A stretch of 64,000 nt of DNA from contig JAJCYP010000115.1 of the NCBI GenBank assembly GCA_029262855.1, forward strand, positions 1 to 64,000. The letters are read 5' to 3'. Positions 42,571 through 51,805 of this stretch are shown here, piece by piece (the first letter of the stretch is position 1; every line of letters begins with the position of its first letter). Made by a program: the position numbers and the translations under genes. Source of the DNA: Bacteroidota bacterium. Its GTDB lineage: Bacteria > Bacteroidota > Rhodothermia > Rhodothermales > UBA10348. The notes beneath the pieces are model-generated. The model had not been told where the DNA came from and searched no databases. It saw nothing but the letters and a program-made list of their open reading frames with translations.

Positions 42571-44901
42571 TCAGCGCCCAAGCAGTTTTCCTACCAGACC
42601 ATAGTACTCGACGGTAATCAAGGGCTCGAATTGCCCAAGTCTGCTGGCGAGGTTCACCCGGAACGGGAGATTGAACGGCTTGGACCACGCAATGCCGACC
42701 TCGTCGCGCCGCGTGGTTTCCCCGTGCCAGGCCGTACCGTGCGCACCGAACACCACGAGACCCAGGTTGGTCTCCCCAAACCCGATACGCTCCGCCAGAG
42801 CCGATCCGAAATCGTGCTCCCAGAACACGGCCACCCATCGACGGGCCACCAACCTCGCATCACGCCGGCTGCGAAAGGCCACCGCTCTGGCAACCGGACC
42901 CGTGGCAACATCCAGGACTCCCTGACGCTGGGGTGGGACCCCTGAACTCCCGCCTCCCGCCACGAAGTCCAGACGGAGGTGCGCAGGGATGGCCCGCCTG
43001 CGAAGCAGGGTCGGGATGCGAATCGATGCCGAGCCCTGCCATCGGCCAAAACTGAAGTTGGATCCGGCGATGCCCTCCCCAGCGCCCTCCGCAGCGAGAT
43101 CCAGATAGCCGGCCCATCCGGCCCGGGCCATCTCCACGTCTCCCACCGTCACCCGACCGCCCAGCGCAGCGAGCGTCCCCTCGTCAACGGCCGGATTCTC
43201 GCGCTGGACGTTCCTCCGAAGCCACCCCTCGTAGTCGTCATTCTTGGTGGCCGAACGGTGCTCCTCGTGAGAAGCCGTCACCTCGACCCGAACCCGGCCG
43301 GGCATGGCTCCAAGAGTGACCCACCGGCGAGCGCGATCGTAGTAGTCGAAATAATCATCATATCCGGCGTAGGTCGCCATTCCGGCCAGGAAGCGATCGT
43401 ACCGGGAGCCGATCCCGGAAACTGCCGTGAGTCGCTCCGCTCCGGCCTCAAGATCCCATCGCGCCCCCGGATCCCATCGCCCCGAGGCGGTCCAGGAGAC
43501 GCGATCCGGGGCTTCATCGAATGCAATCCCCGGTCTCAGAGTCACCGTTTGAGACAGGGGAATGAGCGGCTTGAGTCCAACGTGCCAGCCATCCACCCGA
43601 TTGAACCAGACCCAGGGCTTCCACCACTGAGGCTTCGGAACGCCGAGGATCACCGGCGCCGCGCGCGGCTCGGCCACGGGAATGGCCGCGTACTGAGCAA
43701 GTATGCCCACTGGTCGAAAGAACTGACTGACCGCGCGATCGGTCCGCATCTCCTGAATGTCACGGGTCTCTTCCTCGGAGAGCGGAATCATGCCCGGATT
43801 CCAGTCAAACAACCAGGATCCGGCGGCCACGGCCGGATCGTCCCGCTGGACGCGCGAAGAGGTGAAGAGGGAGTCCTGGGGGGGCACCTGCGTGGCATGC
43901 AGGGACAGGCCTGAGACCTGCCGGTACCGCGCTCTCGGATAGTTGACGCCGGCCCTTCCGATGCGCACCCAGCCGTCCGCCTCAAAGTAGAGCGGGAGCA
44001 TGGCGCCGCCCCTCCGAATGAACCGCTGCGCCATTCTCACCGTCCGTTCCAGGATCGGCGGCGGACCGACCCGATCCACCGTCGGCCGGGCCGTGATCGA
44101 CAGCACGTCGAACGTGCTGTCCTCCACGGCCAGTGAGCCGACGAAGCCCGCGCGAGAGACGTCGGCCGGCGTAAAGGCGATGTCGTGAATCAGCCGACCG
44201 TCCTGCGATCGCCGCTGCGTGAGCCTGAATTCGTAGAGCGCCACGGCGTCCGGGTGGAGCGGTGACACGAACCGCGTCCCCTCCAAAGCCACCTCGTCGT
44301 CGTAGAAATTGGGAACCGCGAGCGGGCCGGCGTAGAGAAACCTGTCCGACCGCTCCGGCTGAAGCCTCCGGGCCCGGATGATTTCCCGAACCCCGCGGCC
44401 TGCTTTCCACCAGGAGGCCCCAATCGTCTCCTCCACCTGAACGAGGTCAAACTCGCGGTACAGAAAGAAGCGGGAATAGACCTCGGCATAGGCCGTGGAA
44501 ACCGAGTCCCGCCAGGCCGCCTTGGTCCGGAGCACTGAGCGCATGATTCCGACGCCCTGGTCCTCGCCCGAAATCACCAGTTCATCCAGCACCACCGGAT
44601 CCGGCTCGAGCAGAATCAACAGTGGCCCCGCGGGTGCCTGGCCGACACGGATGGTCCGCGACCGATATCCGATGTGGCGCACCACGATCTCAGCGGGCAG
44701 GCGGGCGACGGGCAGCGAAAAACGTCCATCCCTGTTGGTGACCGTCCCTACCAGGGTCCCCTCGATCTGGAGTGTGGCCCATACCAGCGCTACCCCGGTG
44801 TCCGCCTCCTCGACGGTGCCGGTGACCAGCACCTGCGCGGACGCCTCCACGCAGGTGGCCAAACCAAGCACGCCGAGCAGGAGTATGGTTCGGGTATCCA
44901 A
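42571..44901 (-). CDS. DUF5686 outer-membrane protein with carboxypeptidase-like domain
   Basis: A 776-residue exported protein with a signal peptide ending ASAQ (residues 1-23). A CarboxypepD_reg-like beta-sandwich follows at about 25-110 (VLVTGTVEEADTGVALVWATLQIEGT...VTNRDGRFSLP). The remainder is a DUF5686 region with an aromatic-rich, barrel-like C-terminal half (GYDDYFDYYDRARR, ending ITVEYYGLVGKLLGR). This architecture is typical of Bacteroidota outer-membrane proteins of unknown function. It is transcribed away from the TetR-like gene and ends 64 bp from the TnpB element. It could form an outer-membrane channel or assembly factor, but no function is established. Confidence 0.83.
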   Translation of the reverse strand: MDTRTILLLGVLGLATCVEASAQVLVTGTVEEADTGVALVWATLQIEGTLVGTVTNRDGRFSLPVARLPAEIVVRHIGYRSRTIRVGQAPAGPLLILLEPDPVVLDELVISGEDQGVGIMRSVLRTKAAWRDSVSTAYAEVYSRFFLYREFDLVQVEETIGASWWKAGRGVREIIRARRLQPERSDRFLYAGPLAVPNFYDDEVALEGTRFVSPLHPDAVALYEFRLTQRRSQDGRLIHDIAFTPADVSRAGFVGSLAVEDSTFDVLSITARPTVDRVGPPPILERTVRMAQRFIRRGGAMLPLYFEADGWVRIGRAGVNYPRARYRQVSGLSLHATQVPPQDSLFTSSRVQRDDPAVAAGSWLFDWNPGMIPLSEEETRDIQEMRTDRAVSQFFRPVGILAQYAAIPVAEPRAAPVILGVPKPQWWKPWVWFNRVDGWHVGLKPLIPLSQTVTLRPGIAFDEAPDRVSWTASGRWDPGARWDLEAGAERLTAVSGIGSRYDRFLAGMATYAGYDDYFDYYDRARRWVTLGAMPGRVRVEVTASHEEHRSATKNDDYEGWLRRNVQRENPAVDEGTLAALGGRVTVGDVEMARAGWAGYLDLAAEGAGEGIAGSNFSFGRWQGSASIRIPTLLRRRAIPAHLRLDFVAGGGSSGVPPQRQGVLDVATGPVARAVAFRSRRDARLVARRWVAVFWEHDFGSALAERIGFGETNLGLVVFGAHGTAWHGETTRRDEVGIAWSKPFNLPFRVNLASRLGQFEPLITVEYYGLVGKLLGR

Positions 44902-45001
44902 GGTCAGCGGCTGAGTGGTTTGATTGTGTCGCTTGCGGGTCTGTCGCGCCGCCGGTCGTCGGCCCGGTAACTCTCCGGCCGTTCACTCGTTGAAGAACGC
45001 A

Positions 45002-45712
45002 ATGGAATCGACATTCAGTATACGGTCGGCCTTGGAGTCGGCCGCCGACCTCTTCGCCGAGAAAACCCGCTTTGTCAGTTTTACTGAACTGGCGGAGGCC
45101 ACCGGCATTTCCGAGGCCGCTCTGTGCGATGAGTTCGGGACCGTGGACCAACTCATAACTCGCTACTACGCCGATCTCGTCGAGCGGTGTGTGGAACTGC
45201 TCCTGGAGCTTGATCCGGCGACAGCCGAAGAGCGCGCCGGCGCGTTCGTCTTCATCATGCTTGATCTCCTTGAAGAGCGCTCTGCCTTCGTAGACATGAC
45301 GTTCCGCTCTTATGCGGCCGCCTGGGGAAGTGCCTTTCGATCGCGTCTGGCAGACGCGGCCGGGAGCGTGTTGGATGCCCCGGACGTCCCCGGGATCAAT
45401 CAGGCGGCTCTGGCCTCGGGACCCCTTGCGGTGCCTGCCGCGGAGGTCTTTGTGCGGCTCGTCACAACGTGGTTGGGCGACGAGACCGAAGGCCGGCAGC
45501 GATCCACCGCTCTTATCGACAAGGTGGTACGCCTCTACGGGAGCCTCGCCACCAACTCGACCGCCAATGACGGGGTTGACGTGATTCGGTACGCCGTCGA
45601 GGCCGAGTACCTGCCAAGAATCCCGTTCCTGAGCGACTGGCTCTTCGGATCCGAACCTGCCGAACCCGAACCCGAACCCGAACCCGAAGCTGCCGAGCCT
45701 GAATCCGAATGA
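45002..45712 (+). CDS. TetR-like regulator with acidic EP-repeat tail
   Basis: A 236-residue protein with an N-terminal helix-turn-helix of TetR type (ELAEATGISEAALCDEFGTVDQLITRYY, about residues 25-55) and an all-helical ligand/dimer domain. The last 20 residues are an acidic Glu-Pro repeat encoded by perfect GAACCC hexamers. It overlaps the AarF-family kinase start by four bases (ATGA), the arrangement often seen for this regulator type with ABC1 kinases, so it may sense a lipid-like ligand and control the operon. The ATG at 45002 is preferred to the upstream extension from 44924, which lacks family features. Confidence 0.8.
   Translation: MESTFSIRSALESAADLFAEKTRFVSFTELAEATGISEAALCDEFGTVDQLITRYYADLVERCVELLLELDPATAEERAGAFVFIMLDLLEERSAFVDMTFRSYAAAWGSAFRSRLADAAGSVLDAPDVPGINQAALASGPLAVPAAEVFVRLVTTWLGDETEGRQRSTALIDKVVRLYGSLATNSTANDGVDVIRYAVEAEYLPRIPFLSDWLFGSEPAEPEPEPEPEAAEPESE
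45662..45685 (+). repeat. GAACCC hexanucleotide tandem repeat
   Basis: Four perfect GAACCC units in a row, followed by a partial fifth, encode Glu-Pro pairs in the tail of the TetR-like protein. Because the unit is a multiple of three, changes in copy number would alter length without breaking the frame. Confidence 0.85.
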
Positions 45713-47049
45713 GCAGGAACGACCACTCCGAGGAGTTTCCGGATACCCCCCTGAAGCGCGGCGCCATTGCCGCCAAGGCCGGTCTCAAGGTTGGAGCCAA
45801 CTATGCACGGTACGCAGCCCGCCGTGCGGTGAACGGAAAATCAGAATCTGCCACACGGGAGCTGCACGACCGGAACGCGAAGGACGTTTTCAAGCAGTTG
45901 ACCAAACTGCGTGGTACTGCCCTGAAGATGGCCCAGGGTCTCAGCATGGATCCGGGAATCATTCCGGCCGAGTTCATAGAGGTGATGAGCCAGGCGCAGT
46001 ACAGCGTCCCCGCGATGAACCCGGCTCTGGTGCGGCGACTCGTCAAGCAGTCCCTGGGGGCTCCGGTCACCGAACTGTTCGCCGAGTTTGAGTCCGAGGC
46101 CATGGCCGCCGCGAGCATCGGACAGGTTCACCGGGCCGTCTTGAAGGACGGCCGCGTGGCTGCCGTCAAGATTCAGTACCCCAATATTCGGGAGACCATT
46201 GAGGCCGATCTAAGAATGGCGCGGGGCCTCGCCCGGCGTGTGGTCAAGGGTGACATCGACCCCTTCATCGACGAGGTCCGCTCCATGATGATGAGGGAGA
46301 CCGACTACCGCCAGGAGGGCGAGAGTATCGAGTTCTTCGCGGGCCAGTATTCGGATGAATCGCTCATAACTCCGCGCTGGATTCCTGAACTCAGCAGCGA
46401 AAGCGTGCTGACCATGACCTTCGTGGAAGGCCGGCACCTTCCGGAGTTTCTTCAGGAGATCCCGGATCAGGAGGCATGCGATCATTTTGGGCAACTGCTC
46501 TTCGACTTTTCCCACCGTCAGGTGGCCTCGGGATCGCTGAAGATCCACGCCGACTTCCATCCCGGCAATTTCTTGTTTCAGGACGGCGGTTCGCTGGGTG
46601 TGATCGACTTCGGGTGCGTGAAGACGATGCCCGCGGAGTTCATGGCTGACTTCCTGCGGGTCTTCCGCGCCACGCTGGAAGGCGACCGCGCTCTGCTCAG
46701 GTCCCTGTATGAGCGGCTGGATATTCTCAATCCGGACGGACGGCCGGAGCTGCAGGACAGAATCTTTGCCTTCTTCCTTCGCATGGGGGAGGTGATTGTA
46801 AGGCCCTACCGAACCGGCATCTTCGATTTTGGCGACCCGGCCTTCCTGGAGGAGATCCGGGCCATCGGGCTGGAGGCCATGGAATTCCGGGAACGGGAGG
46901 TGATCGGCAGTCCTCACTTCATTTTCGTGAACCGCGTGGTCTTCGGCCTGTTGAGCATGCTGAGTGGCTTGAAGGCGCGAGTCTCGACCAAGGTCGCGCT
47001 CGCCAATATCAACCTTGCCATCGATCAGTCAGAGAGCAGAGCCGCGTGA
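45709..47049 (+). CDS. AarF/UbiB/ABC1-family atypical kinase
   Basis: A 446-residue protein-kinase-like protein of the ABC1/UbiB family, linked in other organisms to ubiquinone or other isoprenoid-lipid metabolism. Diagnostic features are the KxGQ-type N-terminal motif (LKMAQGLSMD), the Ala-rich nucleotide loop AAASIGQVH that replaces the glycine loop, VAVKIQYP with the catalytic Lys, HADFHPGNF, and IDFGCVK in place of DFG. No C-terminal membrane helices are evident. It sits between the TetR-like regulator (4-bp overlap) and an alpha/beta hydrolase (1-bp overlap), so the three form an operon. Confidence 0.9.
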   Translation: MSRNDHSEEFPDTPLKRGAIAAKAGLKVGANYARYAARRAVNGKSESATRELHDRNAKDVFKQLTKLRGTALKMAQGLSMDPGIIPAEFIEVMSQAQYSVPAMNPALVRRLVKQSLGAPVTELFAEFESEAMAAASIGQVHRAVLKDGRVAAVKIQYPNIRETIEADLRMARGLARRVVKGDIDPFIDEVRSMMMRETDYRQEGESIEFFAGQYSDESLITPRWIPELSSESVLTMTFVEGRHLPEFLQEIPDQEACDHFGQLLFDFSHRQVASGSLKIHADFHPGNFLFQDGGSLGVIDFGCVKTMPAEFMADFLRVFRATLEGDRALLRSLYERLDILNPDGRPELQDRIFAFFLRMGEVIVRPYRTGIFDFGDPAFLEEIRAIGLEAMEFREREVIGSPHFIFVNRVVFGLLSMLSGLKARVSTKVALANINLAIDQSESRAA

Positions 47050-47945
47050 TGCCTGAACCACTGCGACGATTCCTCATCGCAGCTTTTGCCGTCTTGACCG
47101 CGGTCTCCGAAAGGGCAGCGGCGGCAGCGGCCTTTCGACTCTTTACCACGCCTTTGGGCGGGCGCAGCGTGCGAATCGAGGGCCGGCGACTCAAGCGCGC
47201 GGAGACCACGCTCAAGACTGCCGGGCGGGAAGACCGCGATGGCGTTGCCACGTGGGTGTGGGAGACTGGCGACGAGGTCTCCACGGTGATCCTGGTCCAC
47301 GGTTGGACGTCGCGGGCTCTGTACATGACTGGCTTTGTCGCACCGCTCAGGGAGGCGGGCTACCGGGTCGTCGCCTTTGATTTTCCGGGACATGGCGAGT
47401 CTTCCGGAAACCGGTTGACCTTCGACCGCGCAGGCCGCATCGCCGTGAATCTGGCCGACCAGTATGGAAACGTCGTGCTGATTGGCCACAGTTTCGGGGC
47501 GTCCATGTCGGTGCTGGCCGCTGCCGGCGCGCCTACCCTTGAGCCAAGCCGGGAGGTCCGTGCACTGATTCTCGTGTCGGGCGCCGATGAGCTCTCGGAC
47601 GTCACGCAGCGATTCGCGGATACGCTCGCACTGAAGCCCGGGGTCAAGGCGCTGATTGACCGTCGTCTGGAGGACCTCGGTGGTGACACGATCGACAGAT
47701 TCTCCGGCGTGGTCGGCGTAGGATTGGCAGGGCTGCCGACTCTCCTGATCCACGACCCGGCCGATTCCATCGTTCCGTTCTCCGATGCCGAGCGCATCGC
47801 CAGCGAAACCCACGCCGAACTCGCTCAGGTGACCCGACTCGGTCACAACAGGATTCTCTACGCGAGCGAGGTGCATGATCAGGTGGTCCGCTTCCTGGCT
47901 ATCCACCTCCCCGTGAACGAGGACCCGGCACGGATCCCGGCGTAG
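47049..47945 (+). CDS. Alpha/beta-hydrolase
   Basis: A 298-residue alpha/beta hydrolase. The oxyanion HGW block (LVHGWTSRA), nucleophile elbow GHSFGAS, acid Asp in LLIHDPADSIVPF and His in RLGHNRIL make a complete triad. A hydrophobic N-terminal stretch (LRRFLIAAFAVLTAV) may anchor it in the membrane. The ATG at 47049 overlaps the kinase stop as TGATG; a GTG three bases earlier is also possible. As part of the TetR-AarF operon it may act on a lipid ester, but the substrate is unknown. Confidence 0.87.
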   Translation: MPEPLRRFLIAAFAVLTAVSERAAAAAAFRLFTTPLGGRSVRIEGRRLKRAETTLKTAGREDRDGVATWVWETGDEVSTVILVHGWTSRALYMTGFVAPLREAGYRVVAFDFPGHGESSGNRLTFDRAGRIAVNLADQYGNVVLIGHSFGASMSVLAAAGAPTLEPSREVRALILVSGADELSDVTQRFADTLALKPGVKALIDRRLEDLGGDTIDRFSGVVGVGLAGLPTLLIHDPADSIVPFSDAERIASETHAELAQVTRLGHNRILYASEVHDQVVRFLAIHLPVNEDPARIPA

Positions 47946-47967
47946 ATTGCCGGGCAACCTGCCAGCC

Positions 47968-48576
47968 ATGTCCAGAATTTTTGTAGTCAGCGATTGGCAT
48001 CTCCACCATCGCAACATTCTTCGCTACTGCCCGCAGCGATTGGACATCTGGCGTGACGTGGAAGAGATGAATGCGGGTCTGCTTGAGGCAGCACTGACTA
48101 CGGTCGCCGAGGGTGACCGGCTCTTCTTCCTCGGGGATCTGACCTTTCAGATCGGCAGCCGCCGCCATGAGGTGCTGGAAAATCTGCGGCCCTTGGCCGA
48201 CCGGCTGGGCGAGTTCCACTGGATTGTCGGTAACCACGATGAGCCCGCCCGAATGCCGGAAGTAGCCGCCCTGTTTGACTCGGTGGTGGATGCTGTTCAG
48301 TTTCGGGTCGGGCCGCGTCATGTGTTTCTGTCGCACTACCCCGTCGAGGTGGCGCACCGCGATCTGCTGCGGCTCGTTTCCGTCCACGGCCATCACCACG
48401 GGACCCTCGACAACCCGCTCGGCAGGATCGATGTCAGCGTGGACAACCTGTATGGGATCCGAGAGCGCTTCAACCCGGCATATCGGGGAGAACCGATTCG
48501 GCTTGAGACGGCCCTGGCGCTTGCGGATGAGGAGATTGCCGCTCCGTACGAATCGGAAGGGCAACCGGAAAACTGA
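47968..48576 (+). CDS. Calcineurin-like metallophosphoesterase
   Basis: A 202-residue phosphoesterase with all five metal motifs: SDWHLHHRNI (D-x-H), GDLTF, GNHDE, LSHYP and HGHHHG. The start MSRIFVVSDWHLHH is chosen; a TTG at 47947 would add seven residues. It resembles YfcE-like or phage-type small phosphoesterases of broad specificity. It lies 22 bp after the alpha/beta hydrolase and is followed by a long non-coding stretch with a strong terminator, so it likely ends the TetR-AarF operon. Confidence 0.88.
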   Translation: MSRIFVVSDWHLHHRNILRYCPQRLDIWRDVEEMNAGLLEAALTTVAEGDRLFFLGDLTFQIGSRRHEVLENLRPLADRLGEFHWIVGNHDEPARMPEVAALFDSVVDAVQFRVGPRHVFLSHYPVEVAHRDLLRLVSVHGHHHGTLDNPLGRIDVSVDNLYGIRERFNPAYRGEPIRLETALALADEEIAAPYESEGQPEN

Positions 48577-48730
48577 CCTCGCGCAAGGCGTGCTTCGATT
48601 TAAGTTTCCCCCTGAGCGGCCGATACCGGTGCCGAGGGTGTTATGCGTTCAGCGTTCAGCAACGCTCCAACCCTAATCTCACTGATATCCAGAAGACCAA
48701 CAGGTTCTGAAGCCAGAACCACTCCTGGTC

Positions 48731-48766
48731 GGGGCCGTCCGCTTATGCGGGCGGTCCCTTCTTTTT
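48731..48766 (+). terminator. Rho-independent terminator upstream of nirK
   Basis: A 12-bp stem (48731-48742 with 48747-48758, two G-T wobbles) with loop TTAT is followed directly by TTCTTTTT. It fits a strong intrinsic terminator for transcripts coming from the left. Confidence 0.85.
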
Positions 48767-48841
48767 GAACCGCGGTAGTGCGGCTCCCGAACCAGCGTAG
48801 TGGTCTCCCCGGCAGGCAATCGTGGGAGGCCGACAATAGGT

Positions 48842-48856
48842 TGTCAGCGGGTGACA
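48842..48856. promoter_or_regulatory. Inverted repeat upstream of nirK, possible operator
   Basis: TGTCA (48842-48846) and TGACA (48852-48856) form a perfect inverted repeat with a 5-base spacer, 45 bp before the nirK start. Half-sites resemble those of CRP/FNR-superfamily regulators of nitrogen-oxide respiration, but those usually have a 4- to 6-base spacer of fixed length, so this is tentative. Confidence 0.3.
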
Positions 48857-48901
48857 CCCGATACTTGGGAAAACGTAGAACCCAAGATCATTTCCCCGAT
48901 T

Positions 48902-50317
48902 ATGACCTCCCCAATACATTTCCTTCGCGGTCTCGCCGTGGTGACTCTCGTCACCGTTCTGACCGCCTGCAACACCGAGCCCGCGGTAACCGGAGAGGAG
49001 CAAGCGATTCTCACGCACGCTCCCGTCGTCCCGGCTGCCATTACCCGGAATCACCCCACCAAGGTCATCGTCGAGCTTGAGACCACCGAAGAGGTCAAGC
49101 GCCTCGCCGATGGCGTTGAGTACACATTCTGGACCTTTGGTGGCGAAGTCCCCGGCAAGTTTATCCGGGTCCGGGAAGGCGATCAGGTGGAATTCCACCT
49201 GAACAACCGGCCCGACTCGAAGATGCCGCACAACATCGATCTGCATGCCGTGACCGGAGCCGGCGGTGGCGCCGCCTCATCGTTCACTGCACCCGGGACG
49301 GGATCGACATTCTCGTTCACCGCGCTGAACCCCGGACTGTATGTCTACCACTGCGCCACGGCCCCAGTCGGCATGCACATCGCCAACGGCATGTACGGCC
49401 TGATCCTGGTCGAGCCCAAGGGCGGCCTGCCTCCCGTCGACAAGGAGTACTACGTGATGCAGAGTGAGTTTTACACCGGCGGCACCTACGGTGAGGCCGG
49501 ACTGCAGCCTTTTGACATGCAGAAGGCCATCAACGAAGAGCCCGACTATGTGGTATTCAACGGGGCTGTCGGATCCTTGGTGGGCGACAACGCCATCACC
49601 GCTGAGGTCGGCGAACGGGTCCGCCTGTATGTCGGCAACGGCGGTCCAAACCTGGTGTCCTCCTTTCACGTGATCGGAGAAATCTTCGACCTGGTATATA
49701 CCGAGGGCGGGACCATAGCCAACCAGAAGAACGTCCAGACCACGCTCGTCCCGGCCGGAGGGTCAGCCATCGTTGAGTTCACGGTCGATGTACCGGGGAC
49801 ATTCATCATCGTTGACCACTCCATTTTCCGGGCCTTCAACAAGGGCGCGCTGGGCATGCTGACCGTCTCGGGCGAGGAGAATCTGGAGATCTACTCCGGC
49901 AAGCAGGAAGAGACGGTTTATCTCCCCGAGGGTGGTGGCATCCAGGAAATCGCGGCAGCTCCGGCTCCACCTGCAGACCTGTCGTTTGAAGAACGCCTGG
50001 AGGCCGGTGGTCGCGTCTTTGCCCAGAACTGCGCTGCGTGTCACCAGCCCGAGGGACAGGGTATGACGGGAGCCTTTCCTCCACTTGCTGGCTCTGACTT
50101 CTTGCTGGCGGATCGCGACCGTGCGATCGGCGTCGTAATCAACGGCCTCAGTGGACCCATCACGGTCAATGGCACCGACTACAATGGTGTGATGCCGGGC
50201 GTTCGCTTGTCGGACGCTGATGTGGCGAACGCGCTGACGTTCGTGATGAAGTCCTGGGGCAACAACGGACCCGAAGTTACCAGTACAGATGTAGCCCGGG
50301 TCCGCAGCCAGCACTGA
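48902..50317 (+). CDS. nirK: Copper nitrite reductase fused to cytochrome c
   Basis: A 471-residue periplasmic nitrite reductase producing nitric oxide, exported as a lipoprotein (VLTAC). Type 1 copper ligands are His110, Cys151, His159 and Met164 ([20 protein letters not shown]). Type 2 ligands are His115, His150 and His306, with catalytic Asp113 (NIDLHA) and His256 (SSFHVIGE). A C-terminal class I cytochrome c domain carries C377-A-A-C380-H381, so electrons can be passed within one chain. The ATG at 48902 gives the signal sequence; the frame upstream is not coding. A SUMF1-like protein, SCO and a porin follow. Confidence 0.94.
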   Translation: MTSPIHFLRGLAVVTLVTVLTACNTEPAVTGEEQAILTHAPVVPAAITRNHPTKVIVELETTEEVKRLADGVEYTFWTFGGEVPGKFIRVREGDQVEFHLNNRPDSKMPHNIDLHAVTGAGGGAASSFTAPGTGSTFSFTALNPGLYVYHCATAPVGMHIANGMYGLILVEPKGGLPPVDKEYYVMQSEFYTGGTYGEAGLQPFDMQKAINEEPDYVVFNGAVGSLVGDNAITAEVGERVRLYVGNGGPNLVSSFHVIGEIFDLVYTEGGTIANQKNVQTTLVPAGGSAIVEFTVDVPGTFIIVDHSIFRAFNKGALGMLTVSGEENLEIYSGKQEETVYLPEGGGIQEIAAAPAPPADLSFEERLEAGGRVFAQNCAACHQPEGQGMTGAFPPLAGSDFLLADRDRAIGVVINGLSGPITVNGTDYNGVMPGVRLSDADVANALTFVMKSWGNNGPEVTSTDVARVRSQH

Positions 50318-50319
50318 TC

Positions 50320-51147
50320 GTGTTGCGTCTAACACGGGCGATTGAGATCGTGGTGCTCGGGTCGGTACTTCTGGTACCGACCCGAGCTTTCGCTCGTCAG
50401 GCCCCAGGCCCGGCAGCGAGTACGCCATCTGGGATGGCGCACATCGCGGAGGGGCAGTACGCGGCACTCTACCGAAGTCCCAATGAGTCGGACACCGTAA
50501 GCGTCGAGTCCTTCTATCTCGATCGCGATCCAGTGACGAACGGCGAGTACCTCGCGTTTGTGCGCGAGAATCCGAAATGGCGTCGCTCCAGCGTCCCGCG
50601 CCTTTTCGCGAGCGAGGGTTATCTGCGTCACTGGGCCTCTGACCTTACCCTGGGCCGAGCCCGGCCCGACCAACCGGTCACCAACGTGTCCTGGTTCGCC
50701 GCCCAAGCCTATGCCCGGTGGAGGGGAAATCGCCTCCCCACCGTTGCCGAATGGGAGTTTGTAGCCAGCGCGAGTGTCACCTCCCCGAATGGCCGTTCCG
50801 ATCCGGAGTTTTTGGCCGAGGTCCTGGCGATGACTACGAAGTCGACACCCTCCACCCTTGGGGTTGTGGCTTCTTCCGCACCCAACTACTGGGGAGTGAG
50901 AGATCTTCACGGCCTGGTCTGGGAATGGACGGCCGACTTCAATTCCGCGTTGGTAACCGGGGAGTCGCGAGGAGACGCCGGGCTCGAACGCAAACTCTTC
51001 TGCGGCGCCGGCGTGATCGGGGCTTCGGACTTTACCGACTACGCTGCGTTCCTGCGGTTCTCCTACCGAGGTGGACTTTCTGCTGCCTACACGGGCGCAA
51101 TCCTGGGCTTCAGGACGGCCCGCTCCGTGCCGCCTCTTTCGCTATGA
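50320..51147 (+). CDS. SUMF1/FGE-sulfatase-domain protein of the nirK cluster
   Basis: A 275-residue exported protein (signal peptide about residues 1-25) with the formylglycine-generating-enzyme fold: FYLDRDPVTNGEYLAFV, TNVSWFAAQAYARWRGNRLPTVAEWEF, DLHGLVWEWTADF and a final GFRTAR. The usual RGGSW core is replaced by FCGAGVIGASDF, so it is unlikely to be a normal formylglycine maker. Proteins of this kind are often found beside nirK in Bacteroidota and are thought to help nitrite reductase maturation, but the mechanism is unknown. It starts with GTG two bases after nirK ends, and its stop overlaps the SCO start (ATGA). Confidence 0.85.
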   Translation: MLRLTRAIEIVVLGSVLLVPTRAFARQAPGPAASTPSGMAHIAEGQYAALYRSPNESDTVSVESFYLDRDPVTNGEYLAFVRENPKWRRSSVPRLFASEGYLRHWASDLTLGRARPDQPVTNVSWFAAQAYARWRGNRLPTVAEWEFVASASVTSPNGRSDPEFLAEVLAMTTKSTPSTLGVVASSAPNYWGVRDLHGLVWEWTADFNSALVTGESRGDAGLERKLFCGAGVIGASDFTDYAAFLRFSYRGGLSAAYTGAILGFRTARSVPPLSL

Positions 51148-51782
51148 CCCGACTCATCCCGATTTTTCTACTGACGCTGGTGGCGTGCGCGCAGCCGGAC
51201 TCCGATGCACAGCCGGATCCCGAAATGGAGGCCATGCCAGGCGTGGACCACTCGGTTCACGCGGCCCAGCCGGCACCCGAACCCGGGCAGCCAGCGTTGG
51301 GAGACCTCTCTCTCTATCAACTCGAATCCGCCTGGACGGATCAGAACGGGCAGAGCCGCTCGCTCGTCTCGCTGGCAGGACAACCGCAGCTGGTGGCCAT
51401 GACCTATACCTCCTGCCAGGTATCCTGTCCGGTCATTGTCGCCGACCTGAAGCGGATCGAGGCGGCGCTCGACCAGAAATCCGTGGCGGCCGGCATTGTC
51501 CTGTTCTCACTGGATCCCACCCGCGACACGCCGGAGAAGCTGGCCGCGTACGCGCTTGAGCAGGGGCTATCGTCCAGATGGACCCTCTTGCGCGCACCCG
51601 ACGACCAGGTTCGCGAGATGGCCGCCCTCCTGGGCGTCCGGTACATCCGCTCCCAGGACGGCGAGTACGCCCATTCGAACATGATCTCGGTGCTGGACGA
51701 AGAGGGTGCCCTGGCCTTCCAACAGAAGGGGCTTGGACCCGATCTCGTCACATCGACCGTTGACTTCTTGACCGGTCGATAG
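51144..51782 (+). CDS. SCO1/SenC-family copper chaperone lipoprotein
   Basis: A 212-residue lipoprotein (MTRLIPIFLLTLVAC) with a thioredoxin-like SCO domain. Copper-binding residues are C91-x-x-x-C95 (TSCQVSCP) and His177 (YAHSNM). SCO proteins deliver copper or reduce cysteines during assembly of copper enzymes; here the likely client is the adjacent NirK. The start overlaps the SUMF1-like stop by four bases. A longer frame open from 50718 lies inside the upstream gene and is not coding before 51144. Confidence 0.92.
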   Translation: MTRLIPIFLLTLVACAQPDSDAQPDPEMEAMPGVDHSVHAAQPAPEPGQPALGDLSLYQLESAWTDQNGQSRSLVSLAGQPQLVAMTYTSCQVSCPVIVADLKRIEAALDQKSVAAGIVLFSLDPTRDTPEKLAAYALEQGLSSRWTLLRAPDDQVREMAALLGVRYIRSQDGEYAHSNMISVLDEEGALAFQQKGLGPDLVTSTVDFLTGR

Positions 51783-51805
51783 ACCAGTCCAACACCCTTT
51801 GTCCC

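Larger units (their letters stand above)
48577..48901. other. Non-coding region before nirK
   Basis: About 325 bp without a gene. It contains a strong rightward intrinsic terminator (48731-48766) and, closer to nirK, a TGTCA-N5-TGACA inverted repeat (48842-48856). The open frame that starts at 48800 is the nirK frame without coding character before 48902. The 150 bases before the terminator could be an untranslated tail or a small RNA; no known RNA family is recognised. Confidence 0.55.

Noticed and set aside
48577..48730. Possible small RNA before the terminator at 48731
   Set aside because: No match to a known RNA by eye and no promoter seen; it is more simply the untranslated tail of the phosphoesterase transcript.
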